DNA of 64,000 nucleotides from Chloroflexota bacterium (GTDB taxonomy: Bacteria; Chloroflexota; Anaerolineae; SpSt-313). This document shows positions 24,030 through 32,349 of the stretch, piece by piece. Position numbers and translations under genes: made by a program. The DNA lies in the NCBI GenBank assembly GCA_029553955.1, contig JAKPJZ010000250.1, positions 186,001-250,000 on the forward strand, in the 5' to 3' direction. Every line of letters starts with the position of its first letter. Position 1 is the first letter of the stretch. The notes below the pieces were generated by a model. That model worked only from the letters and a program-made list of their open reading frames with translations. It did no database searches and was not told the DNA's origin.

Positions 24030-24305
24030 ATGAATGGAGGTATGACCGCAATGGCCAATGTCAAGACTGCAGTCTCGATCGAGGAGCCGCTCTTGGAGCG
24101 GGCCGAGGCGCTGGCCCGCGAGATGAGAGTCTCGCGCAGCCGCCTGTTCGTGCTGGCGCTCGAGGAGTATATCCGGCGGCGCGAGAACCGGCAACTGCTG
24201 GACAGGATCAACGCCGCCTACGAAGACGGCCCGGATGCGATAGAGCAGTCGCTGCAACGGCGAATGCGCCGGCAACACCGGCAGATCGTCGAGGGAGAAT
24301 GGTGA
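24030..24305 (+). CDS. Ribbon-helix-helix antitoxin (CopG/MazE-like)
   Basis: Up to 91 aa. VKTAVSIEEPLLERAEALAREMRVSRSRLFVLALEEYIRRREN is a typical ribbon-helix-helix DNA-binding unit that would dimerise and repress its own promoter. The C-terminal charged helix (LQRRMRRQHRQIVEGEW) is the expected toxin-binding tail. Three starts are possible: ATG 24030 (leaderless), 24042 and 24051. The last has ggagg 10 nt upstream and begins MANVKTAVSIEE, which fits the family. Its stop overlaps the toxin start by 7 nt, indicating translational coupling. Confidence 0.88.
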   Translation: MNGGMTAMANVKTAVSIEEPLLERAEALAREMRVSRSRLFVLALEEYIRRRENRQLLDRINAAYEDGPDAIEQSLQRRMRRQHRQIVEGEW

Positions 24306-24664
24306 TCGATCAGGGCGACGTCTGCTGGGTGGATCTCGATGACCCTGCCGGCTCCGCGCCCGGCTATCGCCATCCCCACGTCGTTGTCCAGAACAACCTC
24401 TTCAACCACAGCCGGATCGGTACCGTGGTTGTCTGTGCCCTCACGTCGAACCTCAGACGTGCCGATGCGCCCGGCAACGTGCTGCTCGAATTGGGCGAGG
24501 CCAGCCTTCCCAGGCAGAGTGTGGTCAACGTCTCGCAGATCTTTACTGTGGATAAGGCGCATCTGGGCGAGAAGATCGGCACGCTCTCTTCCAGGCGCGT
24601 GCGGCAGATTCTCGATGGCATCAGGCTGCTGACCGAGCCACGTGAGGCCGATGAGGACAAGTGA
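24299..24664 (+). CDS. MazF/PemK-family mRNA interferase toxin
   Basis: 121 aa. MazF toxins cleave RNA at short specific sequences. Family features are the N-terminal strand VIDQGDVCWVDLDDPAGSAPGYRHPHVVVQNN, VVVCALTSNLRRADAPGNVLL and QSVVNVSQIFTVDKAHLGEKIGTLS. The length fits single-domain MazF. The start ATG overlaps the antitoxin's end, so both are made from one message. No mobile element surrounds the pair. Confidence 0.92.
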   Translation: MVIDQGDVCWVDLDDPAGSAPGYRHPHVVVQNNLFNHSRIGTVVVCALTSNLRRADAPGNVLLELGEASLPRQSVVNVSQIFTVDKAHLGEKIGTLSSRRVRQILDGIRLLTEPREADEDK

Positions 24665-24774
24665 GGCGTGATCTTTGGTGATACGCTTGTGCTATCTTGA
24701 CCTCGACACTAACCTGCTCGCAACCCCTTTTCGTCAATTCACCTGCTGCCAGATTGCCGCATTGGATGCATAAT

Positions 24775-25383
24775 ATGCGTCCCGCTCGCCCCGACGACGC
24801 CGCCATCGGCGCGCACCTGATCTTGCTCAGCGGCCCCGAGGCGGCCAGCTACGGCCTGGCGCTGCCGCCCGAGGCGACGCAGCGGCTGCTCGCGGAGCTC
24901 TGGCCGCACCCGGGGCACCTCTTCAGCTATCAGTGGGGCTACGTGGCCGCGGCCGGCGGCGCGGTGCAGGGCTTGCTCGTGGCCTACCCGGCGGCGACGA
25001 TGCTGGGCGCCGAGCTGGCGACCGGCCGGCTGCTCTTGCGGCGTGTGGGGCTGCGGCAGGTGCTGCGCATGGCCTGGCACGGCTCGACGCTGATGCAGGT
25101 GATGGCGCCGGTGGCGCGCGACGATTTCTACATCGGCCACCTGGCCGTGCTGCCCGAGGCGCGCGGACGGGGCCTCGGCACGCAGTTGCTGGCGCTGGCC
25201 GAGGGGCTGGCGCGCGAAGCCGGCTGCCGGCGCCTGGCGCTCGACGCGTTCATCGAGAACGAGCGGGCGCGGGCGCTGTACGTACGCGTGGGCTACCGCG
25301 TCGAGCAGGTGGCGCGGAGCCGTCGCCTGCAGCGCGCCACCGGCTACAGCGGGCTGGTGCGCCTGGTCAAGCCGCTCTCGTAG
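24775..25383 (+). CDS. GNAT-family N-acetyltransferase
   Basis: 202 aa. The acetyl-CoA-binding segment is FYIGHLAVLPEARGRGLGTQLLALAEGLAREAG, with the RGRGLG loop. NERARALYVRVGYRVEQ is the typical C-terminal motif B. An extra alpha-helical insert (residues 50-110) precedes it. ATG 24775 gives the usual MRPARPDDAA start; ATG 24766 is also possible and neither has a strong ribosome site. Substrate not predictable. It is a lone gene between the toxin-antitoxin pair and a repeat. Confidence 0.82.
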   Translation: MRPARPDDAAIGAHLILLSGPEAASYGLALPPEATQRLLAELWPHPGHLFSYQWGYVAAAGGAVQGLLVAYPAATMLGAELATGRLLLRRVGLRQVLRMAWHGSTLMQVMAPVARDDFYIGHLAVLPEARGRGLGTQLLALAEGLAREAGCRRLALDAFIENERARALYVRVGYRVEQVARSRRLQRATGYSGLVRLVKPLS

Positions 25384-25443
25384 AAGATTATGCGGATAGT
25401 CGCCGGGTGCCATGCTCCGCGTCAGCCCGGCCCCAGCCCGGAG

Positions 25444-25541
25444 GGGGTTTGGGTGGGTTGGTTGGTCTTGCCGGCTGCCCCTGGCGCGCCCGCGGGCGCG
25501 CCAGGGGCAGCCGGCAAGACCAACCAACCCACCCAAACCCC
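25444..25541. repeat. Family P: perfect 98-bp palindrome
   Basis: ggggtttgggtgggttggtt... around the core ggcgcgcccgcgggcgcgcc, no unpaired loop. The right flank (accttaaggttccgttccgg, then cgcgcgaagcg) recurs at the start of the window and, inverted, at 1697. Sits between the GNAT gene and a decayed gene on the opposite strand. Confidence 0.92.
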
Positions 25542-25620
25542 ACCTTAAGGTTCCGTTCCGGTCACGCGCGAAGCGTCAGACCCGGATGGCGCCTGCCACT
25601 GCACAGTCGCCAAGGGCGAA

Positions 25621-26140
25621 CTACAGCGGCAGCCAGGTGCCGAGGCCCTTCTCCAGCGCGCTTGTAGACGATGGGGGCCACGGCCATGTCGTCGAGGGCG
25701 AACCCCAGGTTGCAGGCCATGGGCAGCCCAAGACGTCCACCGTCTCCGACTCGGACTGCGCCAGGTACGTGGCCGCCAGCGCCGTGGCGGCGCCGGTGCG
25801 CAGGGCGGTGATCCAGGAGCAGTCCATCACCGCCAGGGGCAGGCCGGTCTCTTCGTCGTTGAGGATGAGCAGGCCGCTGATGTAGGGCAGGCCGCGCGCC
25901 TGGTTCTGCGGGTAGCCGCTGACCCACTTGACGCCGATGGCGTGCAGCGCGGGGATGTAGGCCGGCATGGCGTGGATAAAGGCATCGGGTTGCGAGTGCA
26001 CGCCCGGCTTGGGCGGCATCTCCGCGGCCCTCGCCGTGCTCACGAAAGGCAGTTTCGAGCGCGGCGATGATCTCGGGCATGGCCAGGCCGACCGCCCGCA
26101 CATCGGCCTGCGAGAGGTAGAGCAGTTGCTGTTCGGGCAT
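25621..26140 (-). pseudogene. Decayed ornithine cyclodeaminase/mu-crystallin family gene
   Basis: Fragments of one protein appear in two alternating frames. MPEQQLLYLSQADVRAVGLAMPEIIAALETAFREHGEGR comes first, then a frame change to GVHSQPDAFIHAMPAYIPALHAIGVKWVSGYPQN through AVMDCSWITALRTGAATALAATYLA. It changes back to MACNLGFALDDMAVAPIVYK, and again to ALEKGLGTWLPL and the stop. These are the N-terminal, substrate-lysine and C-terminal parts of ornithine cyclodeaminase. The Rossmann NAD-binding middle of about 120-150 residues is missing, so at least three frameshifts and one large internal deletion have occurred. Intact relatives are about 320-330 aa. The start codon and flanks are clean. 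Confidence 0.88.
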
Positions 26141-26215
26141 GGCGAGGCTCCCTTCTGTGGACCATCTACCAACAGTACAAATGATTCTACTACCAAGGTA
26201 TCAAGATTCCAGGGC

Positions 26216-26440
26216 GTTTGGAGCACGAAGGACACGAAGCGGCGCGAAGCACGCGAAGGGCAGTCGCCATGGGAGAGGAGGTTCTGCCCATGTCACAGGT
26301 GGGCAAGGAGTGGTGCGGCCGCGTCCATCAGAGCAGGCCTCGCGCTGAGCAGCGACTCTCCTTCGTGTCCTGATCCGAAAATAGCGCCCGCGCGTGCGTA
26401 GCCTAGCCCCTTGTGGGCGTTTTCCTGCGTGGTGGTGAGC
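26216..26440. repeat. Degenerate dispersed repeats in a gene-free stretch
   Basis: gagcacgaaggacacgaagcggcgcgaag (from 26219) belongs to the gaag-rich dispersed family also seen at 16193 and 51205. gcgtagcctagccccttgtgggcg (from 26396) is a shortened family C fragment lacking the central ggccgccgcaggcggc. Nothing coding is seen in 26141-26485. Confidence 0.55.
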
Positions 26441-26485
26441 GTCGCGCTCATGAACACTCCGTGCTCCAAAGCCCGCTCGTGATCC

Positions 26486-27151
26486 TCATGTCTGTGTGGT
26501 CAAGAACATCTCCACCGCGCGCACGACCTTGAGCATGGCCTCGACCGTCTGCAGGGTGTTGCCGGCGATTTCGAGGCTGTGGTCGGCGCCGTCGATGCGC
26601 AGTTGGCGGCCGTGCGTCGCCGCGACCGCCGCTTCCAGGCGGGCTGGGTCATAGTGCGGATCGGCCGTGCCGGCGACGAAGAGGCTGCGCCCGCCCCAGC
26701 GGCCGATCTGCTCGAGCAGGCGCTCGTTGCGCAGGAGTGGCGTCAGCCAGAGGGCACGCGCCCCCTCGAGGCGCGGCTGGCCCGCGAGGAGGTGCCCCAT
26801 GGCCAGGGTGCCGATGGACTTGCCGACGAGCGTGACCTCGCTGTAGGCGCGCTGGGCGAGCCCAGCCTCCAGCGCGGCGCTGACGTCGGCGATGAGCCAC
26901 TCCTCCCGCTCTGCTTCGGTGGCTGCCAAGTAGTCGGGCCGGCGTACATAGTTGTACTCTACGCGCAAGAGGTCGGCGCCGCGGTCGAGGAGCAGCAGGC
27001 CGGGGTAGTAGAGGACGGGACGGTCGGCGGTGTAGCCCCAGCCGGGGAAGATGACGCCCAGGTGGCGCGTCTCCTCGGCCTGGCGCAGGAAGGTGTGCGG
27101 CAGCGGCTCGCCGCGGTAGCCGGCGATCTCGAGCGAGGTGAAGGAGTACAT
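26486..27151 (-). CDS. Alpha/beta hydrolase
   Basis: 221 aa. The nucleophile elbow is VGKSIGTLAMG (GxSxG with Ser). LGVIFPGWGYTADRPVLYYP contains the oxyanion strand, TADPHYD a likely acid residue, and DGADHSLEIAGN the catalytic His. No signal peptide. ATG follows cggaggtacgatcg. A 79-bp hairpin-forming repeat lies just upstream. The substrate cannot be read from sequence; this subgroup is usually annotated simply as alpha/beta hydrolase. Confidence 0.83.
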   Translation of the reverse strand: MYSFTSLEIAGYRGEPLPHTFLRQAEETRHLGVIFPGWGYTADRPVLYYPGLLLLDRGADLLRVEYNYVRRPDYLAATEAEREEWLIADVSAALEAGLAQRAYSEVTLVGKSIGTLAMGHLLAGQPRLEGARALWLTPLLRNERLLEQIGRWGGRSLFVAGTADPHYDPARLEAAVAATHGRQLRIDGADHSLEIAGNTLQTVEAMLKVVRAVEMFLTTQT

Positions 27152-27272
27152 CGATCGTACCTCCGTGCAAAGCGATGCACCAGTTCGCCTGCCATTGTAC
27201 CATGCCGTGCTGCAGGAGGCGAGCCAGGGCCGTGCTCAGGGTGCATCCCGATACTGCTGCTGCCACGTGCTT

Positions 27273-27351
27273 GTAGTGCGGGAGAGTCAGCGGGCGGGCC
27301 TGCACAGCCTTCGGAGCTGTGCAGGCCCGCCCGCTGACTCTCCCGCACTAC
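27273..27351. repeat. Inverted repeat with 36-bp arms
   Basis: gtagtgcgggagagtcagcg... and the complement around a 7-nt loop (cttcgga). Lies between the hydrolase start and the end of the SIS gene, both on the minus strand. Confidence 0.88.
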
Positions 27352-27364
27352 GAACCCACCCAGC

Positions 27365-28138
27365 CTAGCGGCCGCGCTTTTTCATGGGCGAGTGGATGCC
27401 GCCGAAGCGGGTGCGGTTCTCGTTGACGAGCGTGGCCAGCGCCTGCTTGTACTGCTCGTCCTTGTCGACGTTGCCGGCCAGGTAGATCGGCGGGGTGACC
27501 CCCTTGGCCAGCAGGTGCTCGGCGACGGCGACCATCAGCGTCTGCAGGATGACGATGCCCATCCAGCCGGAGGTGGGGCCCACCTTCTGCGGCAGCCGCT
27601 CGTCGACAATGGAGGCATCGCCCGGCTGGGTCAGGTTGTCGAGGATGACGTCGCAGTACTCGTACATCTTGGCGCCGGAGTGATGCCGCGAGGGGAAGGC
27701 CTTGGAGTAGGCCAGGGAGGTCATGCCGATGACCTTGAGGCCCGCCTCTTTGGCCGCCAGGGCCATTTCGATGGGGAAGGGGTTGCGCCCCGAGGTGGAG
27801 ACCAGCAAGATGGTATCGCCCGCCTCGGCGCCGATCTGCGCAAAGAACTCGCGGCCATAGCCCTCCAGGCGCTCGAGTTGCGTGCCGATCTTGATCGGCC
27901 CATCCTCATAGGAGAGACCGGGCGTGATCACCAGGTTGACGAGCGGGGAGCCGCCGGCCCGGTCAAAGATGTCCTGCACGGGCAGCGAGGAGTGGGGCCC
28001 GCCCCAGGCGTAGAAGGTGTGGCCATCGACATAACCCTGAGCGATGAGCTCAGCGGCCTTCTCGATGTTTTCCATCTGTGTCTCGCGCAGGCTCTGGAGC
28101 AGCTCAAACGCGTGGTCGAGATACTTGTCGGCTAGCAT
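27365..28138 (-). CDS. SIS-domain sugar isomerase-like protein
   Basis: 257 aa. A single SIS domain (about 35-200) with TFYAWGGPHSS, the phosphosugar-binding loop LLVSTSGRNPFPIEMALAAKEAG, and MTSLAYSKAFPSRHHSGAKMYEYCDVILDNLTQPGDA. This is the UPF0309-like family, which often travels with amino-sugar or PTS genes. It may isomerise or sense an amino-sugar phosphate. It would be the last gene of the transcription unit that begins with EIIA at 32232, although a family C repeat separates it from nagA. The classical AgaS-type isomerase is a different protein, at 33730. Confidence 0.82.
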   Translation of the reverse strand: MLADKYLDHAFELLQSLRETQMENIEKAAELIAQGYVDGHTFYAWGGPHSSLPVQDIFDRAGGSPLVNLVITPGLSYEDGPIKIGTQLERLEGYGREFFAQIGAEAGDTILLVSTSGRNPFPIEMALAAKEAGLKVIGMTSLAYSKAFPSRHHSGAKMYEYCDVILDNLTQPGDASIVDERLPQKVGPTSGWMGIVILQTLMVAVAEHLLAKGVTPPIYLAGNVDKDEQYKQALATLVNENRTRFGGIHSPMKKRGR

Positions 28139-28165
28139 GATAGTCTATCCCCCTAGCGGATCGCC

Positions 28166-28249
28166 GCATTGAGTTTGATGGGCGTAGCCTAGCCCCCCTT
28201 GGCCGCCGTAGGCGGCTTGGTGGGCGCCGGAGCCCATCAAAATCAATGC
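28166..28249. repeat. Family C repeat with terminal inverted repeats
   Basis: gcattgagtttgatgggc ... gcccatcaaaatcaatgc enclose the core agccccccttggccgccgtaggcggc. Same arms as the copy at 5111. It separates nagA from the SIS gene. Confidence 0.85.
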
Positions 28250-28258
28250 ACTAGACTA

Positions 28259-29416
28259 CTAGTCTGTTTGTCGGTATACAATGTGCCCGGCGATCATGGT
28301 GAGGCGGACGTGGAGATTGGCGTCGAGCAGCACCACGTCGGCGTCGGCGCCCGGCGCCAGGCAGCCCTTGCGGCCTGCCAGGCCCATGGCCTCGGCCGGC
28401 ACCGCGCTGGCCATGGCCACGCTCTCGGCCAGCGAGAGGCCGGCGAAGCGCATGGCGTTGCGCACTGCGGCATCGAGGGTGAGGGTGCTGCCCGCCAGGC
28501 CGCCCGCGGCGGTGCGGGCGATGCCACCCTCAACCCTGATCGCCTGCCCACCCAAGTCGTACTCGCCGTCGCCCACGCCGGTGGCGCGCATGCCGTCGGT
28601 GATCAGGATGGTCCGCCCGACCCCCTTGGCCCGGATCAGCACCTTGACCACGGCCGGGTGCAGGTGGACCCCATCGGCGATGACCTGGGCGTAGATGCGC
28701 TCGTCGGCGAGGACGGCGCCGGCGGTGCCGGGCTCGCGGTGGTGCAGACCAAGCATGCCGTTGAAGGTGTGGGTTGCCTGTTGCAGGCCGCGGTCGGCCG
28801 CCGCCAGCATCTGCTCGTAGCTGGCCCCGCTGTGGCCCACGGCGAACTTGATGCCCTGGCTGGCCCCGCGTTCGATCAGGTCCAGCGCGCCCGGCAGCTC
28901 GGGTGCGATGGTGATAAGGCGCACAGCCTTATTCGCCAACCAGGCCGCGTATTCGTCGGGATCTGGTAGCCGCAACTGCTCGGGCGGCTGGGCGCCCCTG
29001 TGCTCCGGGTTGGCGTAGGGGCCCTCCAGGTGCAACCCCAGGTGCTGGGCGCCGTCGGCCGGCTGGGGGCAGCGCGCCACGTTCTCGATGGCGGCCCAGG
29101 TGGCCTGCGACGAGGCGGCGCAGGTGGTGGGGAAGTAGGCCGTCACGCCGTGCCGCGCCAAGAAGCGCGCCATGCTGTGCAGGGCCTCGGGCGTGGCCTC
29201 CATGACATCGTGGCCGCTCGAGCCATGAATGTGGACGTCGATGAGGCCGGGGATGACCCACAGCCCGCGAGCGTCGATCATCTGCTCGCCTGCGCCGCCG
29301 CCACGCAGAGGCTGGGGCTCGATGCCCGCAATCTGCGGACCGTCGATCACGAGCGTGTGGTCCGGTAGGGTCTGCTCGGGCGTCAGCAGCGTGCCCCCGA
29401 AGATGAGTGTGCGCAC
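28259..29416 (-). CDS. nagA: N-acetylglucosamine/galactosamine-6-phosphate deacetylase
   Basis: 385 aa amidohydrolase that removes acetate from GlcNAc-6-P or GalNAc-6-P. Key features are the metal motif IPGLIDVHIHGSSGHDVMEA, the Glu in GLHLEGPYANPEHRGA, the His ligands in FAVGHSGAS and THTFNGM, and the catalytic Asp in ILITDGMRATG. The length is typical. In this context (AgaS, GatZ-like, PTS) GalNAc-6-P is the more likely substrate, in which case the symbol agaA would be equally fair. It probably follows EIIC in the same transcript, across a 415-bp repeat-filled gap. Confidence 0.92.
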   Translation of the reverse strand: MRTLIFGGTLLTPEQTLPDHTLVIDGPQIAGIEPQPLRGGGAGEQMIDARGLWVIPGLIDVHIHGSSGHDVMEATPEALHSMARFLARHGVTAYFPTTCAASSQATWAAIENVARCPQPADGAQHLGLHLEGPYANPEHRGAQPPEQLRLPDPDEYAAWLANKAVRLITIAPELPGALDLIERGASQGIKFAVGHSGASYEQMLAAADRGLQQATHTFNGMLGLHHREPGTAGAVLADERIYAQVIADGVHLHPAVVKVLIRAKGVGRTILITDGMRATGVGDGEYDLGGQAIRVEGGIARTAAGGLAGSTLTLDAAVRNAMRFAGLSLAESVAMASAVPAEAMGLAGRKGCLAPGADADVVLLDANLHVRLTMIAGHIVYRQTD

Positions 29417-29456
29417 CGGAATCTCCTGCCCATCTAGCGAAGCTTGGCCTCAGACC

Positions 29457-29775
29457 GACGAGGATATCGACCGCGGAGGCGCAGAGAACGCGGAGGCGGT
29501 GGCGGTGAGGCCTGCGCCCTCCGTGCTCGCACGGAGCATCGGCCCGCGGTGGAGCCCCACAACCTCTGCGCCCCCCTGTGCTTGCACGTGGCGTCTCAGC
29601 GGTGAGATCCTGCCCCAGTCTTTGAGAATCTGACCTCTGAACGCGCCCCTAGAACAACGGTCAAGTACTCCTGCGAAGGCCCCCAGACGGCCGAATCATC
29701 GCCCTCCGACGCCCACGAAGCCGCCTGCGGCGGCCAAGGGGGGCTAGGCTACGTCGTCTATACGAATACTTGACC
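29457..29775. repeat. accgcagag repeat and family C element with new arms
   Basis: Bases 29459-29608 hold degenerate accgcggaggcgcagagaacgcgg units and their complement. Bases 29659-29775 form a family C element in reverse orientation (gcccacgaagccgcctgcggcggccaaggggggctaggctacg) bounded by ggtcaagta / tacttgacc, unlike the arms of other copies. Nothing coding is seen in 29417-29831. Confidence 0.75.
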
Positions 29776-29831
29776 GGTGTTCCAGAGGGGTCGAGGAGGG
29801 GAGACCCTCCTCGACCCACTCGCGGAGAGAA

Positions 29832-31145
29832 CTAGACGCCGAAGAGCTTGGCGACGAGCCAGATCACGATGCCGGGGAAGATGGCATCGGGGCAGGTGAA
29901 GCCCAGGTTGACCGCGCCCATGGCGGCGAGGTCACCGAACACGCCGAATTTGTAGGCAAAGCTGATGATGAACCAGCCCAGGAAGCACCACAGGAAGCCG
30001 CCGGCCCAGGCGCCGCGCCGGCCGCCGGTGGCATTGCCAAAGATGGCGCCGGTGCCGCTGGCAAAGAAGGCCGCGATCATGCTGGGCAGGGGCACCGGCC
30101 AGCGCATCAGCGCCAGGAGCGCCATGGCCAGCACCTGCGCGATGGTGCCCGAGATCAGGCCGATGATGAGCGAGTTGGGGGCGAAGGGATAGATCACCGG
30201 GCAGTCGAGGGCGGGCTTGGCACCCGGGATGAGATTTTCGGCGATGCCCTTGAAGGCGGGGACGATCTCGGCGATCAGCATGCGCACGCCCTGGAGCAGC
30301 ACCAGCACGCCGGCGGTGAAGCCCAACGCCTGCAGGATGGAGAAGACCAGCCACTGCTGGCCGCCGCTGATGTCGGCCTCGAAGGCAGGCACGCCCTTCT
30401 GGATCACGGCTAGGACGGCCCCGATCAGGGTCACGAGCAGCATGACCAACGAGATGGAGATGGCCATGTCGCGGAAAAAGTTGAGGCCCTCGGGCACCTT
30501 CATGTCTTCGGCCGATTCCTTGGGGTTGCCGATGAGCTTGCCGATCCAGCCGCCGATCACGGCGAGGCTCGTCTGGCCGTGTCCGAAGGCGATGGCATCG
30601 CTGCCCGTGATCTTGGTCATGAACGGCTGGGCGAGCGCCGGGGCAAAGGTCATGTAGGCGCCGTCGACGATCGAGGCCAGGATAACGACCAAGGGTAGCG
30701 GCAGGCCGAAGGAGTAGAAGAGGATCGCAAAGGCGCCGGCGTGGATCCAGATCATGTGGCCGGTCAGGTAGATGTAGCGGAACTTGGTGAAGCGAGCGAG
30801 CAGGATGTGGACGATGTAGCCGAAGAGCATCGTCCAGCCGATGGCGGCGCCGACCTCGCCGGCTTTGGCCTGGACGGCGCCGACCACGCCCTCGTCAAAG
30901 GTCACAAAAGTCTGGAAGCCGGCGGCCGGTATGCCGGCTTCGAACATCGCCTGGATGGGGATCAGGGCGTTGATGAGCGCCCCAATGCCGACGCTCATGA
31001 TGAGCAGGCCGAGGATCGTCTTGAGGGTGCCGCTCAGCACCTCGCCGGCCGGCTTGCGCTGCATCAGGAGGCCGATGAGCGCGATGAGGCCCAGCACGAC
31101 GGCTGGGATCTGGACTAACTGGATGATGAAGGCAAAGACTGCCAT
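29832..31145 (-). CDS. PTS EIIC permease, ascorbate (UlaA/SgaT)-like family
   Basis: 437 aa polytopic membrane protein with roughly ten hydrophobic segments. It would carry the sugar across the membrane while EIIA and EIIB pass phosphate. The pattern VQIPAVVLGLIALIGLLMQRKPAGEVLSGTLKTILGLLIMSVGIGAL at the N-terminus and LTGHMIWIHAGAFAI are typical of the UlaA-type permease superfamily. ATG at 31145 has aaggggg upstream; the longer ORF is leader. Although the family founder takes up ascorbate, the neighbouring nagA and agaS point to an amino sugar. That substrate call is inference. Confidence 0.88.
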   Translation of the reverse strand: MAVFAFIIQLVQIPAVVLGLIALIGLLMQRKPAGEVLSGTLKTILGLLIMSVGIGALINALIPIQAMFEAGIPAAGFQTFVTFDEGVVGAVQAKAGEVGAAIGWTMLFGYIVHILLARFTKFRYIYLTGHMIWIHAGAFAILFYSFGLPLPLVVILASIVDGAYMTFAPALAQPFMTKITGSDAIAFGHGQTSLAVIGGWIGKLIGNPKESAEDMKVPEGLNFFRDMAISISLVMLLVTLIGAVLAVIQKGVPAFEADISGGQQWLVFSILQALGFTAGVLVLLQGVRMLIAEIVPAFKGIAENLIPGAKPALDCPVIYPFAPNSLIIGLISGTIAQVLAMALLALMRWPVPLPSMIAAFFASGTGAIFGNATGGRRGAWAGGFLWCFLGWFIISFAYKFGVFGDLAAMGAVNLGFTCPDAIFPGIVIWLVAKLFGV

Positions 31146-31267
31146 GGCATAGCCCCCTTCTCTGGGAATTGGCCCACAGGGCGCGGTACACAATCCGACG
31201 TCAGACGCGAATCCGTAGCCGAACCGACAGGGGTTGCCGATCTTTCCGGGCGATCACCTCCTTTGTA

Positions 31268-31346
31268 GTGGGGTTTTGGCGGGTTGGTTGGCCCTGCGGG
31301 CACCCCTGGCGCGCCCGCAGGGCCAACCAACCCGCCAAAACCCCAC
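31268..31346. repeat. Family P, asymmetric derivative between EIIB and EIIC
   Basis: 34-bp perfect arms (gtggggttttggcgggttgg...) with an 11-nt unpaired centre acccctggcgc. The centre is half of the usual core, as if a one-sided deletion removed the rest. The right flank (acctggctcagagccgggc) is the inverse of the left flank at 61445. Confidence 0.88.
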
Positions 31347-31432
31347 CTGGCTCAGAGCCGGGCAGCAGCAACGCTCATAGCCCGGCTATCGCCAGGATGC
31401 TGAGGGCGACAGGTTTCCTCTCCGGCAGGCTG

Positions 31433-31726
31433 CTAGGCGCTGCCTGCCGCACCCTGCAGCTCGCGGATGGCGGCGACGACCTTGGTCCTGATTTCAGCCT
31501 TGTCGACCAGGTTACGGATCAGCACCACGCGCGCGGTCGTGCTCCTGAGGTGCATTTCCATGTCCATGGCGGCGACGATAATATCGGCCTGCTGCCCCTT
31601 GAACGTGCCCAGGTCCCAGGGGATGACCTCAGCCTTGATGCCTTCGGCTTTGAGGATGTCGTCGATAAAGAGCTTGAGCATCATGCTGGTGCCGAACCCC
31701 ATGCCGCACAGCGTGGCGATGCGCAT
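31433..31726 (-). CDS. PTS EIIB component
   Basis: 97 aa. EIIB carries phosphate on a cysteine; here it is in ATLCGMGFGTSMMLK, near the N-terminus as in UlaB/GatB-type domains. GTFKGQQADIIVAAMDME is the rest of the Rossmann-like fold. It is translated after EIIA with a 47-nt gap and before EIIC with a long gap holding a palindrome. No HPr or EI is in the window. Confidence 0.92.
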   Translation of the reverse strand: MRIATLCGMGFGTSMMLKLFIDDILKAEGIKAEVIPWDLGTFKGQQADIIVAAMDMEMHLRSTTARVVLIRNLVDKAEIRTKVVAAIRELQGAAGSA

Positions 31727-31773
31727 TCTCGTCTCCTTTGGACCCCTATAGGATACAACACTCTGACAGGCCG

Positions 31774-32232
31774 CTAGATGCCGGATTCTTGCGGTCGCAC
31801 GGCGAGGAGTAGGTCGCGGTCGTTCTCTGCGGCTCGGATGCGCTGCAGCGCGGCCTCGTCGCCCAGGAGCCTGGCCAGCTCCTGCAGCGCGGCGACGTGC
31901 GCGTGCTTATCGACGGCACCCAGGGCCACGACGAGGTCGACGGGGTCATTCTCGCGATGGCCAAAGGGCACCGGTGTCGCCAGGGTGACGAGCGCCAGGC
32001 AGGGCTGGCGCACCCCATCTTCCCGGCGGGCGTGAAGCAGGACAATGCCCGGTGCGATGACGGCGTAGGGGCCCATCTCGCGGAGCACATCCATCATGGC
32101 GTCAACGTAGCGGGGCTCAGCGCTGCCGGCCGCCACCAAGAGGTTCCCGGCAGCCCTGGAAGCCTCCTCCCACGAAGCGACGCGGATTTGGGCGCGCACG
32201 GTCTCTGCAGTCAACATGGTCGACAGTTGCAC
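31774..32232 (-). CDS. PTS EIIA component, mannitol/ascorbate type
   Basis: 152 aa. The phospho-histidine lies in APGIVLLHARREDGV, the family signature (usually PHARPEDGV). It takes phosphate from HPr and passes it to EIIB. The GTG start follows agaggg by 5 nt. It is the first gene of the unit EIIA-EIIB-EIIC-nagA-SIS, driven by the promoter/operator at 32292. Confidence 0.92.
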   Translation of the reverse strand: MQLSTMLTAETVRAQIRVASWEEASRAAGNLLVAAGSAEPRYVDAMMDVLREMGPYAVIAPGIVLLHARREDGVRQPCLALVTLATPVPFGHRENDPVDLVVALGAVDKHAHVAALQELARLLGDEAALQRIRAAENDRDLLLAVRPQESGI

Positions 32233-32291
32233 GGCTTCCCTCTGATCCAGGCCTGATGGTGCATCCTGTACAATGCGGTTGATCTTCTTTC

Positions 32292-32343
32292 AGTCTAGCG
32301 TCCTTTTGTGACTTTGTCAATGATTCGCACAGGACCGCACATC
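32292..32343 (-). promoter_or_regulatory. Promoter and operator-like box for the PTS operon
   Basis: Minus strand TTGACA - 17 nt - TAGACT. The -35 lies inside GATGTGCG-N4-TGTGCGAATCATTGACAAAGT, and almost the same 32-nt box occurs at the promoter of the DeoR gene (35652-35682). A shared regulator binding site is the simplest reading. Confidence 0.78.
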
Positions 32344-32349
32344 ACCCAC

